Source: Cryptomeria japonica (lineage: Eukaryota > Streptophyta > Pinopsida > Cupressales > Cupressaceae). From it: a stretch of DNA of 64,000 nt. The DNA lies in NCBI RefSeq assembly GCF_030272615.1, contig NC_081413.1:20896501-20960500 (forward strand). Reading direction: 5' to 3'. A program made the position numbers and the translations under genes. Under the pieces are notes generated by a model. That model searched no databases and was not told where the DNA came from. It saw nothing but the letters and a program-made list of their open reading frames with translations. Shown one piece after another: positions 32,129-44,579 of the stretch (position 1 is its first letter; the number at the start of each line of letters is the position of its first letter).

Positions 32129-32895
32129 GTGGTCTCCACCTCGCACCCTATTCACTACCCAAAGCAAAAATAAGTTATTTAATTAAAGACTTTTTTTCCC
32201 TTTTCTAATTTGTAATTTGAAATTTTAAATTGGGATCTTTTTTTTATATATATAAATTAATTACTTAAAATTTTTTTAGTTTGATAGAAATGGCATTTAG
32301 GAAATATTGAATTCTTTTTTTTTATAAGCTTTAAGATATCGTATTTCGACTTAGAAAAAAAAATTGGGCTAATATGTAGCAAGTTCATAATTAAATTATC
32401 CTTAGTAAGTTTAAAATTGTAGACTATATTCTTTTAAAGTTAAGTTACTCAACCCATTAAGAATCATTGGGATACTTGATTGCTCTTTAGAGATTAACTT
32501 ACATTAATACAAATGCTTATATTTAATCATTATTTTGGACTCGTTAAATCTCCTTACATCATGCAAGTTCCTCATAGATTAATTGCCTTCATTGATGGTT
32601 CATAACATGCGAATTATTTGTGGAATAATTACATCTTTCATGCATTTACTATTATGCAAGTTTCGTGATGGTCATTATTATGCAAATTACACTTCAAGTA
32701 GTTAATTCAATTATTACACTTTCATTTTTGTTTCGTAGTTAGAAAACTAAACAAAGGAAGTTGGAAAACCAAAACTAGCAGCTTGTTCGGTATATATGGT
32801 GCCTCTGGGTCACGCTTACGAGTAATGCCGTCGTGTTGAACTACTGCACTTAACGCCTAATAAAGCTGCATTAACGACGTCTGTGGCATCATCCC

Positions 32896-32902
32896 TATAA
32901 AT
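32896..32902 (+). promoter_or_regulatory. Putative LTR TATA box
   Basis: TATAAAT is preceded by GC-richer sequence and followed about 30 bp later by a plausible transcript start. The equivalent in the 3' LTR is 41356-41362. This would give an R-U5 of about 980 bp. Confidence 0.5.
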
Positions 32903-33684
32903 CGTCGGGGAGTAATAAGGGACATTTGGAAGTTAAAATCCAAGGGGCGGGTAATCCCCCTTGGATCGATAATTTAATAAGATAACTTTTAAATGATTTT
33001 CACATCCGTTGAGATACACCATAGTAAACCCCTTTTTAAGGATGGTCAAGTTAAATACCCTCATGAAGTTTATTTTCCTTTTTATTTATTTCATCTTGAA
33101 GGGATATTGGTGATTTGCAATTGGGTGACGCTCTTGATAAGTATTAGGGTCTAGTTATTTTGTTTAGGCCACAAGCAATAGGCCATCTTGAGCCTTCACT
33201 TAAGTGCTACCATCATGGGTAGCAATCGCAAAGAAACTGTCTGGGACACTGACCCTAGAAAGGGTTGCGTACCCACAAATCAGTTTACATCAAACCATAG
33301 ATTAGAAAATAGAACTACATATTTTACGCCTTGATCCCGTGCTGAAGCGGGTATGTAGGCAGTCTTGGGATGGAGTTGTCCCTCGTACTCAGGCGTTCGT
33401 GGGTGGGGTCTAGGCTTGGTTGAGTAAGAATCCTAATTGAAAGATAAGATAATCAATTTAATTCAATGCATACTCGGAAGGAATCCCATATGGATTCGCT
33501 TGACTTCCCGAGGCTTTAAGCCAAATTCCGAGGCAGAATTCAAGCTTGTATTATTTTTAATTACTCCTAAGGACGGCGACCTCGGTGCATTCTTGATAGA
33601 AGAATGTAGTACTTAGTGAGTGGCTCAGGACCCGAATGGTCCCAATGAGTCTAAGTCTCTGGCCAGACCATCTCCTATCCCGTT

Positions 33685-33830
33685 CGGATGGATGCCTATC
33701 CTGTATGGGTAGATGCCTATCCCGTATTGGATAGATGGAATATTACGTCCCGTATGGACAATTGCCTAACCCGTATGGTTAGAAGCTCATCCCGAATGGA
33801 TGAATGCCTAATCCTAATTGGATGGATGCC
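33685..33830 (+). repeat. Short GCCTATCC / CCCGTATGG repeats near the LTR end
   Basis: Six or so units of 20-30 bp vary the pattern GATGCCTATCC-CGTATGG-GTAGAT. Each is partly self-complementary (for example ATCC...GGAT). The 3' LTR equivalent is about 42145-42291. Confidence 0.7.
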
Positions 33831-33913
33831 CAAAGTATGCAATTGAATAAAACATAATGAAAAAAAAAAAATACTCAATTTTTGTTGAATCAATTTTGGT
33901 GGGTTATTACATG

Positions 33914-33925
33914 TGGTATCAGAGC
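33914..33925 (+). promoter_or_regulatory. Primer-binding site, initiator Met-tRNA type
   Basis: TGGTATCAGAGC begins two bases after the LTR end; it is the standard plant Met-tRNA primer site. Confidence 0.92.
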
Positions 33926-34061
33926 AAAGGTTCAAATCTAGGCCTTGTGCTCACTTCAATTTATTCAACTAAGGGAATGTTTTACAATAATAGAAATTAA
34001 ATTTTAGTCTACCAAAAAAAAAAAACTAACTACATAATTTAACTTTCAGGTAAAACCTAGA

Positions 34062-34865
34062 ATGGCAAGAGGAAGAGGAAGAGGAAGAGGAAGAGGAAGG
34101 GGAAGGGGTAATGGAAGACGTACTAGGAGTCAAAGGGAGGTAAGCCATGAGGAAAACCATGAGGAAAACCATGAAGGAAACCATGAGGAAGATCATGAAG
34201 AGGTTCGACACAACCCAGGGAATAACGGAGATGGGGTCCAAGCTATAATCAACCTTCTAACCGAACAAAGAGATAAAATCAACTTCTTGGAACAATCACT
34301 ACAGGACCTTAGGGAAAGGCAGAATGACTATGAGAATAGAAGTGGTACCGAGAATGGAAACCCTGGTAGCAATCAAGGAAATGTGATGGGTAATGGAAAG
34401 GAAAATAACATATTGGAACTCTCCAAGGATTTAAAGAAAATCACCCCTCCTAAGTTCGTTGGGAGGCAAATTGGTGAAGGGGCTGAGAATTGGCTAAATG
34501 AAATGGAAAAATATTTTGAGCTAAGAGATTTTAGCGAAACAACCAAGGCTTTATGGGGCTCCTATCAACTCACAGGGGAGGCGGCTAGTTGGTGGACCAA
34601 CACCAAGGAACAAAATGGGTATAACAGGGATACGATCACGTGGGATCAATTTGTTCACCATTTTCGAGATAGGTGGCTCCCTCAATTGTTCTTTGATGAG
34701 AAAGTGATAGAATTCCATAATCTACGTCAAGGGCCCCTATCCGTTCAACAATATTGGGATAAGTTCGCCAAGTTGCTTAAATATGTGCCTATGTACCAAA
34801 AGGATGAAGAAGGCCAAGCAAGGAAATTCATTTTGGGGTTGAATACCAACATAGGCAGAGGTTGA
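34062..34865 (+). pseudogene. gag: gag (capsid part) of the Tekay-like element, frameshifted at its end
   Basis: Capsid protein of the element, starting MARGRGRGRG at the ATG on 34062, after the PBS leader. An Arg-Gly repeat and a His-Glu-rich repeat (34143-34205) form an unusual N-terminus. A coiled-coil segment follows (INFLEQSLQDLRERQND). The retrotransposon gag domain runs from about 34440 to 34850, with ENWLNEMEKYFELRDF, ASWWTN and YWDKFAKLLKYVP. The frame ends in TGA at 34863-34865, but the sequence clearly continues one frame over, so a single-base loss near 34855 is likely. Confidence 0.88.
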
Positions 34866-34866
34866 T

Positions 34867-35786
34867 ATGCATGGACCCAGAAATATGAATGAAGTACTTG
34901 AAAAGTCCCTAAGGAAAGAGAGGAAGATTCAAACACTAGCAGGATGGAACTATAATGGGAACCACTCATTTAAAAGGAAGCAAGAATTCAATGGAAACAC
35001 TAATTTCAACAAGGGTCAAAGGAATAACTCTTCTGAAAGGAGACCACCGCCTAATCAATATCAGAGGAATGGAAATGATAATACCAGGGGCAATAATAAC
35101 AGGGGCAATAATAACAGGGGCAATGATAATAGGGGCAACTATAACAGGAATGACCAGTAGAACAGGACAACTTATCCACCCAGGGGAAATGAAACAAGGA
35201 ATGATCCCCCTAGAAATCAAGGTAGGAGAGGTCCTCCAGGTGGATGCTTTATGTGTGGGGAAAACCATTTTGCTAGAGAGTGCCCCAGGATGCAAGGACA
35301 AATTAGGGCCAATCAACCCCAACAAGGGCCCCAACAAAGGATTCATGCAGCGGTTAGGAACCAAAGAAGAAGATACCAGAATGTTCCCGTGGAAACTACA
35401 GGTACACTATTTGAACAACCAATATCAATTCTAATTGACACTGGATCATCTGAATGTTTCATCTCACCTGAATTAGTAAACAAATATGCATTGAAAGTTA
35501 ATCAAATGGAGTCATCATGGACGGTTCAATATGGGGATAAGGCAACTAGAGAAGTAACTAAGTGTTTACCGAGGGCGAAGGTACAATTCCCTGAGTTTGA
35601 AACAAGGGTAGATCTCTATGTGGCACCCCTAGGATTATATATGTAATTATGGGAATGAGTTGGTTAGCAGACCATCAAGCTAATGTAGATTGTTATAACA
35701 AAGTTGTTGAATGTTTGGATGATGGGGGGAAAAGGGTCAAAATCCAAGGAAAGTTTAAACCCATTAATATAGAAACTATCTAAGCA
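34867..35786 (+). pseudogene. Nucleocapsid zinc knuckle and aspartic protease of the Tekay-like element
   Basis: This continues gag in the next frame. An Asn/Arg/Gly-rich repeat region (about 35080-35155) is followed by TAG 35158, then the CCHC knuckle CFMCGENHFARECP (about 35246-35290). The protease active site is LIDTGSSECFI (about 35432-35465), with PR folding up to LYVAPLG. Near 35635 the frame shifts again and continues as IMGMSWLADHQANVDC to TAA 35781. It matures the polyprotein; this copy is broken by one stop, one shift and a second stop. Confidence 0.83.
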
Positions 35787-38693
35787 ATGCAATTAAAGAA
35801 GGAAAGGAGAAGAGGGGGACAAATCTTTATGGTTGAAATTGATGAAGGAAAGGAGGAAAATACACCAACCTTTGAAAATACCCCTTTCTTAAAGGAGTTT
35901 AAGGATGTTTTTCTAGAAGAATTACCCGGTTCACCCCCTAAGAGGAAGTTTGACTTTTCTATCGAAGTACTCCCAAGAGCTGAACCAGTATCAAGGGCAC
36001 CTTACCGGATGAACACAACTGAATTACAAGAGCTCAAAATGCAATTAGAGGAACTCTTAACTAAGGGATTAATAAGGCCAAGTGTATCACCATGGAGAGC
36101 GCCAGTCTTATTTGTTAAGAAGAAGGATGGAACCTTAAGACTATGCATCGACTATAGGATGTTGAACAAAGTCACCATAAAGAATAGGTATCCCTTACCT
36201 CGCATAGAGGACCTTTTTGACCAAATGAAAGGAGCGGCAGTTTTCTCAAAGATAGATCTCCGGTCAGGGTATCATCAACTCAGAATTAAGGAAGAAGACA
36301 TTCCGAAGACAGCTTTCAGGACGAGGTATGGACATTACGAATTCACAGTAGTTCCTTTTGGAGTAACTAATGCCCCAGCTGCATTCATGAACCTAATGAA
36401 TAGTGTATTCCATGACTACTTGGATAAATTTGTTTTGGTATTTTTGGATGACATATTGATTTACTCTAGAAATGAAGAGGAACATTTAGTGCACCTACAA
36501 ATTGTTTTGCAAAGATTGAGAGAACATAAGTTATATGGGAAATTGTCCAAATGTGCCTTCTTTGAGGAAAAGATTCACTATCTTGGGCATATAATATCAA
36601 AAGAAGGAATAGCAGTCGACCCAGATAAAATAAAGGTGATAGTAGAATGGCCAATCCCTAAGAATGTTTCAGAGGTAAGAAGCTTTATGGGGCTAGCAGG
36701 TTACTATAGGAGGTTTGTGGAAGGATTCTCTAAGATAGCAAACCCCATCACCTCGTTGCAAAGGAAGGGAAAAAGGTTTGTGTGGACCGAGCAAAGTGAT
36801 AAGGCATTTCAAATCTTGAAGGGAAAACTAACTTTAGCACCCATTCTAAAGGTACCAGATCCAAATGGGCACTTCACAGTCATAACAGATGCTTCTATTG
36901 AAGGGTTAGGAGGAGTACTTGTCCAAGATGAAGGGGTAGTGGCTTACGAATCTAGGAAGCTAAAGACTCATGAAGTCAATTATGCACCCCACGACTTAGA
37001 GTTGGCAGCAATTGTGCATGCCCTGCAAAAATGGAGACACTTCTTGCTAGGGAAGCCCTTTGAGCTAAAATCAGATAACCAAGGACTAAAATACATCTTT
37101 ACCCAACCTCACTTAAATGCCAGACAAAGAAGGTGGTTAGAGTTTCTAAGTGAATATGATTTTGAAATTGAATATATTAAGGGAAAAGAAAATAGGGTGG
37201 CAGATGCCTTAAGTAGGAGGAGACACTTGATGACTATAGCAACCTTCAAAACCTCTTTCAAAAGGCAAGTAATGGATGAACAAGGACATGACCCATGGTA
37301 TGAGCAAGTCAAATTAACTATAAGACACAACCCGACCAATCCTAAGGTCGAAGGGTATACATTAGATGAAGATGGGTTGCTCAGATACAATAACAGAATC
37401 TATATTCCTAATTCAAGGAACTTAAGGGAAGTAGTCTTGTCGGAGGCTCACAATGCCCCTTATTCAGGCCACCCAGGAGTTAACAAACTTTATGCAGATC
37501 TAAAGAAATTATACTTTTGGCAAGGGTTGAAGAGCGATATTTTCAAGTATGTAGCTAAATGTTTGGAGTGTCAAAGAGTAAAGGCAGAACATAGACACCC
37601 AGCTGGATTGTTACAATTGCACGATGTACCTCAACATAAGTGGCAAGTTATTAGCATGGATTTTGTACAAGGGTTACCCATGTCACCTTCTAGGCATGAT
37701 GCAATAATGGTGGTAATTGACAAACTCACTAAGGTGGCACACTTTATACCAAGAAATCTGACGGATGATGCACCCACCTTAGCTGGACGCTTCGTTAAGG
37801 AGATATTTAGGTTGCATGGAATACCAGAGAAAATCATATCAGACAGAGATGCAAGATTCACTTCCAGGTTTTGGACCACTCTTCAATCAGCTCTAGGAAC
37901 TCAACTAAATTTTAGCACCGCATACCATCCAGAAACCGACGGTCAGACAGAAAGGACAAATCAGATTATGGAAGACCTGCTTTGCATGTACTGCATGGAC
38001 CAACAGAGGAAATGGGAAGAGTACCTACCTTTGGTAGAGTTTGCCTACAATAATACATATCAAACATCTTTGGGAATGGCACCTTTTGAAGCTTTGTATG
38101 GTAGACCATGTCGAACACCTTTGAGTTGGGATAGTCTTGAAGATAGAGTGATTATTGGACCAGATATGTTGAAAGAAATGGAAAGGAAAACTAAGGAAAT
38201 TAGGCAAAGATTGAAGGAAGCCTCGGATAGGCAGAAAAGTTATGCAAACAAAAACAGAACACCAAGGGAGTTTGAAGTAGGAGAGAAAGTCTTCCTAAGG
38301 GTTAGGCCACACAAGAGTTCCATAAGATTTGGGAAAAAGACTAAGCTTGCACCTCGTTATGTCGGACCTTTTGAAATATTGGGAAGAATTAATCCAGTTG
38401 CTTATCGGTTGGCCTTACCTCCCCAATTGAGCCGAATCCATGATGTCTTCCATGTATCTCTTCTTAAAAAGTATGTACCTGATGAGAAACACATTTTGAA
38501 TTGGGATGCTTTACAGGTCCAAGAAATGGGGGGAATAATGATAGAGCCATTCAGAATCTTGGAGAGGCGCCAGTGCTAGTTGTGCAATAGAGAGGTTGAT
38601 CAGTGCAAAGTGCAATGGGACCAGTATGACGAAAAGAATGCCACGTGGGAGGATACAAAGGAGATGCAGCAGTCGTTTCCTTTTTTGTTTTGA
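35787..38693 (+). pseudogene. pol: pol of the Tekay-like element: RT, RNase H, integrase, chromodomain
   Basis: The frame is uninterrupted for 930 codons to TAG 38577. [33 protein letters not shown] and FLDDILIYS. RNase [33 protein letters not shown] and VADALSRR, with all four acids present. Integrase: [15 protein letters not shown] zinc site, [16 protein letters not shown] and [14 protein letters not shown] (DDE), then the [20 protein letters not shown]-terminus. After TAG 38577 the frame continues as a chromodomain tail (NREVDQCKVQWDQY ... ATWED) to TGA 38691-38693, so the stop removes most of the chromodomain. That domain targets chromovirus integration to heterochromatin (family knowledge). 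RT, RNase H and integrase look capable of function; expression would need the upstream breaks bypassed. Confidence 0.93.
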
Positions 38694-38753
38694 ACATGAA
38701 CTATAGACTCTTTTGAATGCATTTAATAAGTGCATCGGGACGATGCACAGATT

Positions 38754-38766
38754 AAGAGGGGGAGGA
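38754..38766 (+). other. Polypurine tract of the Tekay-like element
   Basis: AAGAGGGGGAGGA directly precedes the TGT of the 3' LTR. Confidence 0.9.
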
Positions 38767-41700
38767 TGTCACAACCCTCCTTTATCACCTTTTGATTTAA
38801 ATACAAAACTCTATTATATTTCTTTGGATAAACTATTGAATGAATATTGTAAGGGAATAAAAATAATAAACCACACACACACATGGAAAATATATATATA
38901 TTTTTAATTGGTTATTTAATTTCCCTCACCCAAATTAAGGCACATGTTGTAGGAGGAATAAGAAGCTTCTAGAGGCTTCTCCACCACCCTTGCATGTAAC
39001 TCCTCCCACTAAGCCTAATCAATTTGCATGGAGGCCAAATTGGGAGAGAATCTCCTTTTTTTCAATTAAAAATTAGGTAGTGGGAATTTGAAATTTCTTT
39101 TATAAAAGAGGTACAAGTTTCAAAATGAGTGGTTGGCTATTCCATAAGAAATTCAGCAAGTAAAATTTTCCTTTGTAGTCAATTTTCATTCTCAGCTAAG
39201 ATTTTGTTGGGAGGACTTCTCTTCAAATTTGGAGGATCAAGGAAGACTCTACACCATTTTCAAGCACCCAGGTTCTTTCAAACTTAGTTTCGTGCATCTT
39301 ATTCTTGTTGTAGATTAGATTTGATTAAATTATTTAGGAAATTAGAATTATTTGATGAGAATGAGATTCATTTGTTTCAGATTTTGATAAGAATTAGTCT
39401 CAGTTTTTGATAAGAAGTAGATTAAATTGTTTGATAAAAAGTAGATTAAATTGTTTGATGAGAATGAGATTCATTTGCTTCAGATTTTTGATAAAAATTA
39501 GTTCCAGATTTTGATAAGAAGTAGATTAAATTATTGATGAGAATGAGATTCATTTGTTTTAGATTCTTGATAAGAAATTAGTTTTCAGTTTTGATAAGAA
39601 GTAGATTAAATGGTTTAGGAGAATAGAGTCATTTGATGAAAATTAGATTCATTGTTTTCAGATTATTTTTGATAAAAATTAGATCCATTCATTTCAAAAT
39701 TTTGATAAGAATTAGATTCATCCAGATTAAATCATTGGAATATCTTATTAAGTTTTAGATTTGAATTGATTTAAAGTCTGTAATGTATTCTTTTCTCTGG
39801 TTATTGATTTAAAGTCTGAACTGTGTATTTGAAAGGATCTTGCTGTAATCAATCTATCTAAAAATTCTCATTTTCTGGTTATCTAAATCCTCTGTAGGAA
39901 TACGTTTAACATTTTCCCTTTGTGAGAGTTTTTTTTTCCCTGTGTGCACAAATAAATTATCTCCTTTTTTTTCTGTGAATAGATCTCCCTGTGTGTGCAA
40001 GCAAATTTTCTCTTTTCTTTGTAAATAGATCTCCCTGTGTGTACAAACAATTTTCTCTTTTCTTTGTGAACAGATCTCCCTGTGTGTATAAATAAATCAT
40101 CTCTCTTCTCTGTGAATAGACCTCCCTGTGTAAAGAACAAAAGAAATGAAAGAAAAAGGGAGAAGAAGAACCTCTCTGTTTACTGCTTCATTGTATTTAA
40201 TCTGTGATTATTATTATTATTTCTATTAGACCTGTTATCTACCCTGCTCTGAGTGATTTTCAATAATTTAAAAATGCAATACTCCTGTATAAAAAAAAAT
40301 AATAATAATAATATTATATATAAGAACATATATATTTATATACATATACATATATATATATATATACATATACATTTATATATATATATATATAAACAAC
40401 CAAAAAAAAAAAAAGAAATCATTTCGAACTTTAAATTTCCCTTGAACTCCGTAACGCACGGCGTTTTACGTAAAAAGGCGGCAATGTGCATGGACGGTTA
40501 CATTGTAACCGTCGCAGGGTACGGAGGGGCCCGCGGGTCCCCTCATCTCTGCGGACCTGCGCATGCAGGGCCGCAGGGGTGATGGGACCCGTGGTCCCCA
40601 CCCTGCACCCTATTCACTACCCAAAGCAAAAATAAGTTATTTAATTAAAGACTTTTTTTCCCTTTTCTAATTTGTAATTTGAAATTTTATATTGGGGTCT
40701 TTTTTTTATATATATAAATTAATTACTTAAAAAAATTTTAGTTTGATAGAAATGGCATTTAGGAAATATTGAATTCTTTTTTTTAATAAGCTTTAAGATA
40801 TCGTATTTCGACTTAGAAAAAAAAATTGGGCTAATATGTAGCAAGTTCATAATTAAATTATCCTTAGTAAGTTTAAAATTGTAGACTATATTCTTTTAAA
40901 GTTAAGTTACTCAACCCATTAAGAATCATTGGGATACTTGATTGCTCTTTAGAGATTAACTTACATTAATACAAATGCTTATATTTAATCGTTATTTTGG
41001 ACTCGTTAAATCTCCTTACATCATGCAAGTTCCTCATAGATTAATTGCCTTCATTGATGGTTCATAACATGCGAATTATTTGTAGAATAATTACATCTTT
41101 CATGCATTTACTATTATGCAAGTTTCGTGATGGTCATTATTATGCAAATTACACTTCAAGTAGTTAATTCAATTATTACGCTTTCATTTTTGTTTCGTAG
41201 TTAGAAAACTAAACAAAGGAAGTTGGAAAACCAAAACTAGCAGCATTCGGTATATATGGTGCCTCTGGGTCACGCTTACGGGTAATGCCGTCATGTTGAA
41301 CTACTGCACTTAACGCCTAATAAAGCTGCATTAACGACGTCTGTGGCATCATCCCTATAAATCGTCGGGGAGTAATAAGGGACATTTGGAAGTTAAAATC
41401 CAAGGGGCGGGTAATCCCCCTTGGATCGATAATTTAATAAGATAACTTTTAAATGATTTTCACATCCGTTGAGATACACCATAGTAAACCCCTTTTTAAG
41501 GATGGTCAAGTTAAATACCCTCATGAAGTTTATTTTCCTTTTTATTTATTTCATCTTGAAGGGATATTGGTGATTTGCAATTGGGTGACGCTCTTGATAA
41601 GTATTAGGGTCTAGTTATTTTGTTTAGGCCACAAGCAATAGGCCATCTTGAGCCTTCCCTTAAGTGCTACCATCGTGGGTAGCAACCGCAGAGAAACTGT

Positions 41701-42372
41701 CTGGGACACTGACCCTAGAAAGGGTTGCGTACCCACAAATCAGTTTACATCAAACCATAGATTAGAAAGTAGAACTACATATTTTACGCCTTGATCCCGT
41801 GCCGAAGCGGGTATGTAGGCAGTCTTGGGATGGAGTTGTCCCTCGTACTCAGGCGTTCGTGGGTGGGGTCTAGGCTTGGTTGAGTAAGAATCCTAATTGA
41901 AAGATAAGATAATCAATTTAATTCAATGCATACTCGGAAGGAATCCCATATGGATTCGCTTGACTTCCCGAGGCTTTAAGCCAAATTCCGAGGCGGAATT
42001 CAAGCTTGTATTATTTTTAATTACTCCTAAGGACGGCGACCTCGATGCATTCTTGATAGAAGAATGTAGTACTTAGTGAGTGGCTCAGGACCCGAATGGT
42101 CCCGATGAGTCTAAGTCTCTGGCCAGAGCATCTCCTATCCCGTTCGGATGGATGCCTATCCTATATGGGTAGATGCCTATCCCATATTGGATAGATGGAA
42201 TATTACGTCCCGTATGGACAATTGCCTAACCCGTATGGTTAGAAGCTCTTCCCGAATGGATGAATGCCTAATCCTAATTGGATGGATGCCCAGAGTATGC
42301 AATTGAATAAAACATAATGAAAAAAAAAATAATACTCAATTTTTGTTGAATCAATTTTGGTGGGTTATTACA
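38767..42372 (+). repeat. 3' LTR of the Tekay-like element (3,606 bp)
   Basis: It matches 30306-33911 throughout, with scattered substitutions and a few small length changes in the AT/A tracts that cancel out. It contains the same internal repeats, stem-loops and TATA box (41356-41362). Confidence 0.97.
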
Positions 42373-42377
42373 ATAAC
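42373..42377. repeat. Target-site duplication, right (ATAAC)
   Basis: Same five bases as 30301-30305. Confidence 0.95.
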
Positions 42378-42396
42378 CATAACAACAGCTACCCAT
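42373..42396 (-). pseudogene. 5' part of the split small coiled-coil ORF
   Basis: On the minus strand this codes Met-Gly-Ser-Cys-Cys-Tyr-Gly-Tyr and then meets the retroelement at the target duplication. The frame resumes at 30300. See the entry at 30190-30300. Confidence 0.3.
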
Positions 42397-43520
42397 TGAA
42401 TTATTAAAACTATTCTTACAAATTCTCTGTTCCTGATATCATAATGCCATGTCAACATCCAACTTAAAATCATTCTATTATTGATGTTCTTATGATCATT
42501 AGTTAATTTAATATTATTTAATTCCAATCCATTACTACTTAATTAAATAATTGTATTGATATATTAATTTAGTTCACAGCTAAATAATCTAATTCATCAC
42601 TGACTAAAATTGTTCTTTATTTGGTCCAGCTCAATCTCACACTTATTTAATTCCATTTTCAGCTGGGCATGTTCTCTGTGTTCATTCTTAACAAAATAAA
42701 TGCATTTAAATAATTAAAAAAGCTAAATCTCATACTATTTAGTCCTATCGACGAACATTAGTCATCCCAAGCTGAGATTTGATAGTTTGTCGGCACGTAC
42801 CAATAAACTTTTCTTTTCCGAACATTGTCACACAGTTTTCTTTTATGCTTTGGAAACTATACACCCTTTCATCATCTTCCATAAGAGTAATAAAATAGTG
42901 TACTGCACAACAACTTCATCTTATAAAATATTAGTATAAAATACAAATTAGTTTTCCCTGAACGAGTGAACCGATTATTAAGAAAAGTAATACATAATTA
43001 TTTGACGTTATTCATAATTGCGTAGTCTAAATGTGCGATTTCAATCAACGGCTTTTTTAAACAAATGGAAAGGAATGAGTTGTTACAATGGTTGGAAATT
43101 GCGTGGAAATGGATGGAAGTAGCAATTATACGCACTTTTTAAAATAGAACCTTTTAAATATGTTTAGAAGTGTAGTATTTTTAAGGAAAAATATACATTT
43201 GAAATGTATATTATTTTATATACTTTATATACATTAATTAGCAATAACATCTTGGTGTGCAATGGCTATGTCAAATGAGGTCTAGAAGGTTAATTAGAGA
43301 AAAATGGTCTATTTCTTACATAGACTTTTAATACACGAAATCAATTTGTAGGTCATTTAGCAATTTTTTTTTGTGTAACAAGGTCCCAATGGAAAAATGA
43401 AAGCTTCAAATCAACTATGCATCCTCTTGTAGCGATCAAAATACGATTGAAACAAAACCTCTAAATGAGGAAGATAATCACATTCCATTACCGATAGGCT
43501 CATGTTATGTTATGTTTGAA

Positions 43521-43577
<57 letters not shown>

Positions 43578-44390
43578 CGCGATACTAGTAGATGAGAGAA
43601 TAGTTAAAATTACATCTATAACATCTAAAAAAATCACTTTCCATGATGTTATGGTAGATGTCATACCATATTTTAGAGCTCCTCTTTTAGCACAATTAAG
43701 GAGAAGATACTAAAGTTTTATGAGACCAAATTTATACATGGTGATTGCATTTACTTGAAAAAGTCGAAGACTTTTCGACAAAAGCATTTTGTGGATATTC
43801 TAGGACCATAGAAAGCCATGGCAACATATCTTAATTGAATTCTACCAAAAAATTTGCTTCCACATAATTTGATCAATTAATTAATATAAAGATGATTTTA
43901 TTAATTACAAAATATTATTTAATAAATCTATAATTACAATGCCTTAAGCCATAATTGTCATCTTTATGATTCCTTCTCTTCTAGTCTTGTTCAGGTGCAA
44001 TTGGCATACCTTTCCTTACATTTATGATGTGGGTCAAGGCTACAATTTAATAGAAACTCCATTGGAAAATTTATAAATTCTTCTCTTAAAATTGAGAATG
44101 ATGGTTGTATACATTTGCACAAATATACATTGAAATAGATTTTCCAAAAGATTAGTCAAAATATGCTGATAAAAAAATGACGAGCACTTATAGTCTAAAA
44201 CTCTAGGTTATGTTAATGTTTCATTTAAGTGCAATTGTTTACAATAAGAGTATTTTTCTTGTTGTTTTCCAAGATTTCACAAATTTATTTCTATGAAACC
44301 CTCCATAAAGCTTTACACTAATTCTACTTGGTGGAAAGGGGACCGTCCCCTCAACATGTAGATGTTTGAATGTGTGAGGTACAAATTTAA
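42397..44390. other. AT-rich spacer with microsatellite and dispersed repeats
   Basis: 42600-42740 is similar to 26900-27050, and 42850-42955 to 23775-23870. A GT repeat followed by a GA repeat lies at about 43521-43578. No gene is recognised. Confidence 0.5.
43521..43578. repeat. Compound microsatellite (GT)n(GA)n
   Basis: About 19 GT units are followed by about 8 GA units. The 68-codon frame across it is a by-product. Confidence 0.95.
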
Positions 44391-44579
44391 GCTACTTCAA
44401 CTCTATCCAAGGATGTGTCTCCTCATCTCAAGGATGATATTCCTTTGTTGTGTCCTTGCGTAGCCAAGGAATCTATGTTATTGGAGTTGGAGGATATTCT
44501 ATTGGACGACAGAGTTTTAGAATACTCTCCCACAAAAAATATAAAAAAAGTTCTAGTCGAGAGCTCGCAATACATTTAA
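44391..44579 (+). other. Unrecognised coding-like frame of 62 codons
   Basis: It is open between TAA 44388 and TAA 44577, with acidic/leucine-rich composition (KESMLLELEDILLDDRVLEY). There is no start codon near the left end and no family is recognised; it could be an exon remnant or chance. Confidence 0.2.

Larger units (their letters stand above)
30306..33911 (+). repeat. 5' LTR of the Tekay-like element (3,606 bp)
   Basis: It has the same length as the 3' LTR. In order it holds a region of imperfect GATTAAAT/GATAAGAA repeats (30860-31280), CT-rich tandem repeats (31438-31690), an AT microsatellite (about 31860-31935), two stem-loops (32031-32128), a TATA box (32896-32902) and short GCCTATCC/CCCGTATGG repeats (33685-33830). 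The 85-codon minus frame in the CT-rich repeats is a by-product of their period. Confidence 0.97.
30306..42372 (+). mobile_element. Tekay/Del-type chromovirus (Ty3/gypsy), nearly complete
   Basis: Two 3,606-bp LTRs (TGTCACAACC ... GGTTATTACA) flank a 4.86-kb interior with a Met-tRNA-type PBS, gag, CCHC, protease, RT, RNase H, integrase, chromodomain and purine tract. A perfect 5-bp target duplication ATAAC bounds it. Long LTRs and the chromodomain type (a VQW...ATWE segment) fit the Tekay/Del lineage. The LTRs differ at perhaps 1-2 percent of positions by eye, so it is fairly young. Frameshifts in gag/protease and stops at 35158, 35781 and 38577 would make it defective. Confidence 0.95.

Noticed and set aside
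34955-35434. 159-codon alternative frame over the Tekay gag/protease
   Set aside because: Shadow of the Asn/Arg/Gly-rich nucleocapsid and protease frame.
43507-43713. 68-codon frame at the GT/GA microsatellite
   Set aside because: Starts in simple sequence (CVCVCV, ERERE); the remainder matches nothing recognised.
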